A DNA stretch of 10,229 nt. It comes from an uncultured Alphaproteobacteria bacterium. GTDB lineage: Bacteria; Pseudomonadota; Alphaproteobacteria; Rhizobiales; Ancalomicrobiaceae. How positions within the stretch are numbered: position 1 is the stretch's first letter; every line of letters begins with the position of its first letter. The translations under genes and the position numbers were made by a program. Below are positions 7,290 through 10,229 of this stretch, one piece after another. The stretch spans positions 1-10,229 of the forward strand of contig CALFRR010000255.1 in NCBI GenBank assembly GCA_937919435.1, read 5' to 3'. The notes under the pieces were generated by a model that was not told the DNA's origin, ran no database searches, and was given only the letters and a program-made list of their open reading frames with translations.

Positions 7290-7638
7290 AGGCGGTGAGG
7301 CCCTTCCGTTCGCGCTCGAAGCTGTGCGGGCGACGACGGGCTCGCTGTTCCACGCTCCCTGATCGCCACCCGGCTGGAGGCGTTCGTCGCCTGGAAGAAG
7401 GTGGTCGGCGTGAAGGTCTGGGGCACGCACCTGAAAGGCGCCGTCGACTACCGCGAGCCGGCGTGGCCCGAGACCTGCGTGGTGACGATGGGCAACGAGC
7501 AGTCCGGATTGGACCCCGCGCACGTCGCGGCGTGCGACGGTCTGGTCAAAATACCTATGGCTGGTAGGGGCCGACAGCCTCAACCTCGCGGTTGCGACGG
7601 CGGTGATGTTGTATGAGGTGAAGCGGGGGAGGGTGTGA
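7290..7638 (+). pseudogene. Decayed 3' fragment of a second TrmH-family methyltransferase gene
   Basis: Translation in two frames matches residues about 178-290 of the intact TrmH-family protein at 4955-5836. PFALEAVRATTGSLFH is read first. A one-base deletion near 7354 then brings a TGA at 7360-7362. The body continues in another frame (GTHLKGAVDY, then MGNEQSGL, then KIPMAG). An extra G in the run at 7567-7570 shifts back to ADSLNLAVATAVMLYEV, with a stop at 7636-7638. By hand, 44 of 53 residues in the central block equal the intact copy, and the DNA differs at many third positions. This is therefore not a fresh duplication or an assembly echo. The N-terminal two thirds, including SpoU motif 1, are absent. 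It begins within about 10 bases of the transporter stop and ends about 40 bases before the oppositely oriented AT-rich gene. No ribosome binding site supports expression of the open stretch from the GTG at 7401. Confidence 0.9.
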
Positions 7639-7676
7639 CTTAGCTTGTAGCTCGCGTGATATTTCCTGGACTTGGA

Positions 7677-9059
7677 CTAAACGGCATACGGCATATATCG
7701 AGATATTGATCTCAGTATTAAGGCGAAGAATTTTCGCTGGAATGAGGAAAAATAGTGCCTTGTTATTAAGGATACACTTGATGAAACATCGTTAAGTAAT
7801 ATATTGCCCCACTCGTCGGGTCTGTATCTCATGATATTTGAGAACATGCTGTTTATAAGAAAATGAAGAGATGCTTCTGGGAGGATTATTGGAAAGAATG
7901 GGTTTTCTACATACCAAAGATTTCCGCGTATATCTGTGTATATGCACGCTTTTATTGAGGATGCGCGCGATGCGGGTATGCTTATCACAATTTTTCCAAA
8001 CCGCTCTGCTGTCTGGAATCCGCTGAAAGAATTGTTTATGCTTTCGGGTGCTGGTCTTGTTTCTCCGTCACCGATGTGGAACTCCCACGTGAGACTTCGG
8101 GGATCTATTGCATTGGAGATCTCTATGGGGTGGCAACGGCTAGCCGTTCCAGTTGTTAATTTGTAATAGTCGGACATCTCGGGAACCATGCTTAAGAGAG
8201 TACCGAGTGAGACGCTGTATCTCCGGTTGTAAAACTCAACAAGTGACTCCGAGCAGTCAACATTAATTTCGATTTTTCCGGTTTTGATTAGTTGTGTTGG
8301 GAATGCTGTTACTAGGTCACTAAATGTCCCTCTGGCGCAATCGCCTCCGAATTGAGCTTGTATGGTGTCGGGGAGGTATGACATGCCATGTGACCCAGGA
8401 ATGTTCCCCTTATTGTATCTTATTGGATTGTTGAGTATTATAATGCCGTACGAGTATGCGGTTATCGCATAGAAAAAGTTTAGTGGCTTTACCATTAGAG
8501 AGCCTTGACGACCTGCCAGATATAGTTCTCGGCCCTGTGAGAAGCAGTTCTTTAGTCTGCTTGCTTCTTCCGCGCTGATTCCTGAATTTTTTGTTGTTCC
8601 TGTTGTCCTCTTTCTAATTCTGTATAAATCTCTTATATCTGCTGTATTCTCTAGACTCTCTGCCAGCTCTGTTACCGAGTCGTCAAAATCCAGCGGATCA
8701 ATCGGGAGTAATTGTATAATGTTGTGAGAGTTTATGCGCTCCTTTATTTCTTTCATCATTATCGATAGATTCCGGCAAGGTAGTAAGCTAGGGTCTTTCA
8801 GGTCCGGTATATTCATGGCTCTCGCGTAATCGGTGGGATCTCGGAAGTTTGATTTTTGTTCTTGGCTTAAATTTTTCCAATCTTCTATTGCGCTTTCTCG
8901 TTGTTTTACGATAGAATCGTAATCTACAGCCGTGCTGAAAACTGGTTGATTTGTTGCTGGTACGCATGAGAGACGGTCTTGTGTGATTTCTTCAAGCATC
9001 TGTCTGTCTCTCTGTTGTAACTGGCAATTATACCGACGTGATTCTGTAAAATATAACAC
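7677..9059 (-). CDS. Putative YaaC-like family protein, AT-rich and probably acquired by transfer
   Basis: 460 residues. Residues about 165-230 (GRELYLAGRQGS, then KPLNFFYAITAYSYGIIILN, then SHGMSY) and 385-453 (FFPIILPEASLHFLINSMF, then RYRPDEW, then a hydrophobic end) resemble the YaaC-like family: an aggregate-forming helical core with PL-x-x-YY, an HG motif and a C-terminal RYxPxxW. This is recalled family pattern, not a search result. The first 165 residues are charged and not recognised. There is no signal peptide. YaaC-like proteins have no established biochemical function, so none is assigned. The start is a GTG at 9059 with AGGA (9067-9070) 7 bases upstream; the ATG at 8999 is a weaker alternative. 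Hand-counted lines give 30-55% G+C against about 70% in neighbours, and codons such as ATA, AGA and TTT are common. That suggests a foreign origin. It is convergent with the trmH remnant. Confidence 0.6.
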   Translation of the reverse strand: MLYFTESRRYNCQLQQRDRQMLEEITQDRLSCVPATNQPVFSTAVDYDSIVKQRESAIEDWKNLSQEQKSNFRDPTDYARAMNIPDLKDPSLLPCRNLSIMMKEIKERINSHNIIQLLPIDPLDFDDSVTELAESLENTADIRDLYRIRKRTTGTTKNSGISAEEASRLKNCFSQGRELYLAGRQGSLMVKPLNFFYAITAYSYGIIILNNPIRYNKGNIPGSHGMSYLPDTIQAQFGGDCARGTFSDLVTAFPTQLIKTGKIEINVDCSESLVEFYNRRYSVSLGTLLSMVPEMSDYYKLTTGTASRCHPIEISNAIDPRSLTWEFHIGDGETRPAPESINNSFSGFQTAERFGKIVISIPASRASSIKACIYTDIRGNLWYVENPFFPIILPEASLHFLINSMFSNIMRYRPDEWGNILLNDVSSSVSLITRHYFSSFQRKFFALILRSISRYMPYAV

Positions 9060-9270
9060 AAGTTGGTCCTGGGTGCATTTGCGTCAAACCAATTTTGGGA
9101 TACCCGCCTGTAGCAACCGCTCATTTGTGTCTCGGGAGGTTCAAGCGTCGAGCACAATCTCCTCCAGCAGACGGCTGCCGACCCGGCCAACCTGTGCGAT
9201 CCGCCCTCCCCATGCTAATCCCTTGCCCCGGCCCGCACACTTCCGACCCTGCTGCGAGGAACCCGCGCCG
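9060..9270. other. Divergent intergenic region at the right edge of the AT-rich gene
   Basis: About 210 bases between the divergent starts of the AT-rich gene and the NifX-like gene. Composition changes from mixed to fully GC-rich between about 9060 and 9180, so the right border of the acquired segment probably lies here. A TTGACG hexamer on the minus strand (about 9083-9088) could be a -35 box for the AT-rich gene, but no fitting -10 follows at 16-18 bases. No tRNA, integrase site or terminal inverted repeat is visible. Confidence 0.4.
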
Positions 9271-9663
9271 ATGAAAATCGCCTTCCCCACCCGTGACGGA
9301 TCGACCATCGCCGGCCATGCCGGGCGGGCGCGGTCGTGGCTCGTCTTCGATCTCGCCGGTCACACGGCCGAAGCGCCGCTGCTGGCCGCGACCCGGATCG
9401 AACTCGCCGAGACCGAGGTCATCCACCATTTCGGCGATGCCGGCCCGCATCCGCTCGACGGGGTCGAACTGGTCGTCACCGCCTCGGCCGGCGACGGCTT
9501 CGTCCGCCACATGAGGAAACGCGGCGCCGACGTCGTCATGACCGGCGAGACCGATCCTGCCGCGGCGCTGGCCCACATCGTGGCCGGCGAAGCCCAGCCC
9601 GATCCGCGCTTCGACATCACGACGAGCCTGTGCAAGCTGAAGGATCTGTTCTCCCGCCACTGA
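9271..9663 (+). CDS. Small NifX/NifB C-terminal-like (dinitrogenase iron-molybdenum cofactor biosynthesis family) protein
   Basis: 130 residues, a single domain matching the NifX/NafY/NifB-C-terminal fold. It starts MKIAFPTRDG, then GHAGRARSWLVFD as the first loop-strand pair. HHFGDAG follows at about 52-58, then LVVTASAGDGFVRHMRKRGADVVMT split around the family's G-x-GF-x-x-x-L-x-x-x-G turn, and TDPAAAL. Family members bind FeMo-cofactor precursors or other iron-sulphur clusters. Many stand-alone members occur in organisms or loci without nitrogenase, and no nif gene is present here, so the ligand is unknown. Its only cysteine is Cys121, so any cluster binding would need other ligands or a shared site. 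The ATG at 9271 has GAGGA (9256-9260) 10 bases upstream. The gene ends just before a terminator it shares with the convergent PEP carboxykinase gene. Confidence 0.8.
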   Translation: MKIAFPTRDGSTIAGHAGRARSWLVFDLAGHTAEAPLLAATRIELAETEVIHHFGDAGPHPLDGVELVVTASAGDGFVRHMRKRGADVVMTGETDPAAALAHIVAGEAQPDPRFDITTSLCKLKDLFSRH

Positions 9664-9722
9664 ACCGGCGCCGTCTCACGGCTCGCCCACGCGAGGCGAT
9701 CGCCGTCGCCTCCCCCAAACGA

Positions 9723-9752
9723 AAACGGCCCCGGGTCGCCCCGGGGCCGTTT
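9723..9752. terminator. Bidirectional intrinsic terminator between NifX-like and pckG
   Basis: The arms AAACGGCCCCGGG (9723-9735) and CCCGGGGCCGTTT (9740-9752) are perfectly complementary over 13 base pairs around a four-base loop. The A-rich left edge and T-rich right edge give a short U-run in both directions. It lies between two convergent genes, 59 bases after one stop and 25 bases after the other, so it probably ends both transcripts. The U-run is short (UUU, then CCU on the plus strand), so efficiency is uncertain. Confidence 0.85.
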
Positions 9753-9777
9753 CCTCATCCCACGTCCGAGCTTTCGC

Positions 9778-10229
9778 TCAGGCGACCAGTTCCCACACCG
9801 CCGGCGACCGCTCGAGCCGGGCGATCAGCAGCTGGCGCTCCAGCTCCATCTCCTTCGGCAGGTGGCTGCCGAACTGGGCGAAGTGCTTGATCTGGTCCTC
9901 GGCCTCGGCGAGACCCTTCTCGCGGTCGACCTTGACGATCTCGTCGTACTTCGCCTTCGGGAAGTCGAGGCCCTTCCAGGTCAGGTCGGAGAACCGCGGC
10001 ACCCAGCCGTAGGGGCTCTCGACCGCACCGGCGCGGCCCTTGACGCGGTTCACGATCCACTCCAGCGCCCGCATGTTGTCGCCGAAGCCAGGCCAGATGA
10101 ACTTGCCGTTCTCGTCCTTGCGGAACCAGTTGACCCGGAAGATCCCCGGCGCCTGCGGCAGCTTGCGGCCGAGGTTGAGCCAGTGCGCCCAGTAGTCGCC
10201 CATGTTGTAGCCGCAGAACGGCAGCATGG
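9778..10229 (-). CDS. pckG: Phosphoenolpyruvate carboxykinase (GTP), C-terminal part (runs off right edge)
   Basis: The visible 149 complete residues are the C-terminal quarter of GTP-dependent PEP carboxykinase. This enzyme converts oxaloacetate and GTP to PEP, CO2 and GDP at the entry to gluconeogenesis. Diagnostic blocks are MLPFCGYNMGDYWAHWL, FRVNWFRKDENGKFIWPGF and GDNMRALEWIVNRV. In vertebrate PEPCK the equivalent WFRKD, WPGF and GxN segments form the guanine-nucleotide pocket, which separates this family from the ATP-dependent PckA enzyme. The remaining residues form the usual helical tail, ending in a TGA at 9778-9780. The catalytic P-loop and metal ligands lie outside the window. The partial codon at the edge ends in CC, consistent with the Ala that usually precedes MLPFCGYN. 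It is convergent with the NifX-like gene and shares its terminator. Confidence 0.95.
   Translation of the reverse strand, partial: MLPFCGYNMGDYWAHWLNLGRKLPQAPGIFRVNWFRKDENGKFIWPGFGDNMRALEWIVNRVKGRAGAVESPYGWVPRFSDLTWKGLDFPKAKYDEIVKVDREKGLAEAEDQIKHFAQFGSHLPKEMELERQLLIARLERSPAVWELVA

Noticed and set aside
5739..7583. 614-residue minus-strand frame opposite the NSS transporter
   Set aside because: It is a His/Arg/Asp/Glu-rich antisense shadow; the plus-strand frame has the complete NSS motif set and a ribosome binding site.
7401..7616. 71-residue frame as a functional small SPOUT protein
   Set aside because: It lacks SpoU motif 1, has no ribosome binding site, and leaves the conserved frame at 7567-7570, so it is part of the trmH pseudogene.
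7677..9120. A transposon or prophage identity for the AT-rich segment
   Set aside because: No transposase, integrase or phage motif is present in the protein, and I found no terminal inverted repeats or target duplications at the borders.
9130..9175. A possible tRNA 3' fragment (GGTTCAAGC with GGAGG and CCTCC nearby) as an integration site
   Set aside because: The bases around the putative T-loop do not pair, and the GGAGG/CCTCC arms are about 20 bases apart, so no tRNA arm can be built.
8924..9190. 88-residue minus-strand frame overlapping the start of the AT-rich gene
   Set aside because: It overlaps the start of the longer gene in another frame, has no family character, and the AT-rich gene has a better-placed ribosome binding site.

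Overview
The window is a high-GC bacterial chromosome segment, roughly 70% GC by eye except for one AT-rich stretch. It is most likely from a proteobacterium and plausibly an alphaproteobacterium. That placement is inferred from gene content and composition: a two-PAS soluble chemotaxis receptor, an RlmI-like methyltransferase coupled to a TrmH/SpoU methyltransferase, and a GTP-type PEP carboxykinase. No marker gene fixes the taxonomy.

Layout. Positions 1-1087 (minus) hold the N-terminal 362 residues of a soluble PAS-PAS chemotaxis receptor that runs off the left edge. A non-coding stretch of about 400 bases follows, partly AT-rich. Positions 1491-3689 (minus) hold a three-gene run, in transcription order: a GtrA-like membrane protein, a DNA cytosine-5 methyltransferase and a Vsr mismatch endonuclease. 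Methyltransferase and Vsr are 4 bases apart and form a methylate-and-repair pair; no restriction endonuclease is visible. Divergent from these, 3870-5836 (plus) carries an RlmI-like SAM methyltransferase overlapping a TrmH-family RNA 2'-O-methyltransferase by ATGA. A neurotransmitter:sodium symporter (NSS) family transporter follows at 5925-7283.

The unusual part is 7284-9270. Directly after the transporter lies a decayed, diverged second copy of the 3' third of the trmH gene (about 7290-7638) with two frameshifts. It abuts an AT-rich gene on the opposite strand (7677-9059) encoding a 460-residue protein that I tentatively place in the YaaC-like family. Its composition and codon use differ sharply from every neighbour, so it is probably horizontally acquired. 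Together these suggest a small genomic island or recombination scar in an otherwise housekeeping region.

The right end returns to high GC: a small NifX/NifB-C-terminal-like protein (9271-9663, plus) and the C-terminus of GTP-dependent PEP carboxykinase (9778 to the right edge, minus). The two converge on a strong palindromic terminator at 9723-9752.

I find no tRNA, rRNA, CRISPR array, transposase, integrase or complete undescribed multigene system. The best candidate for new biology is the lone AT-rich YaaC-like gene beside the trmH remnant, followed by the orphan methyltransferase-Vsr pair.
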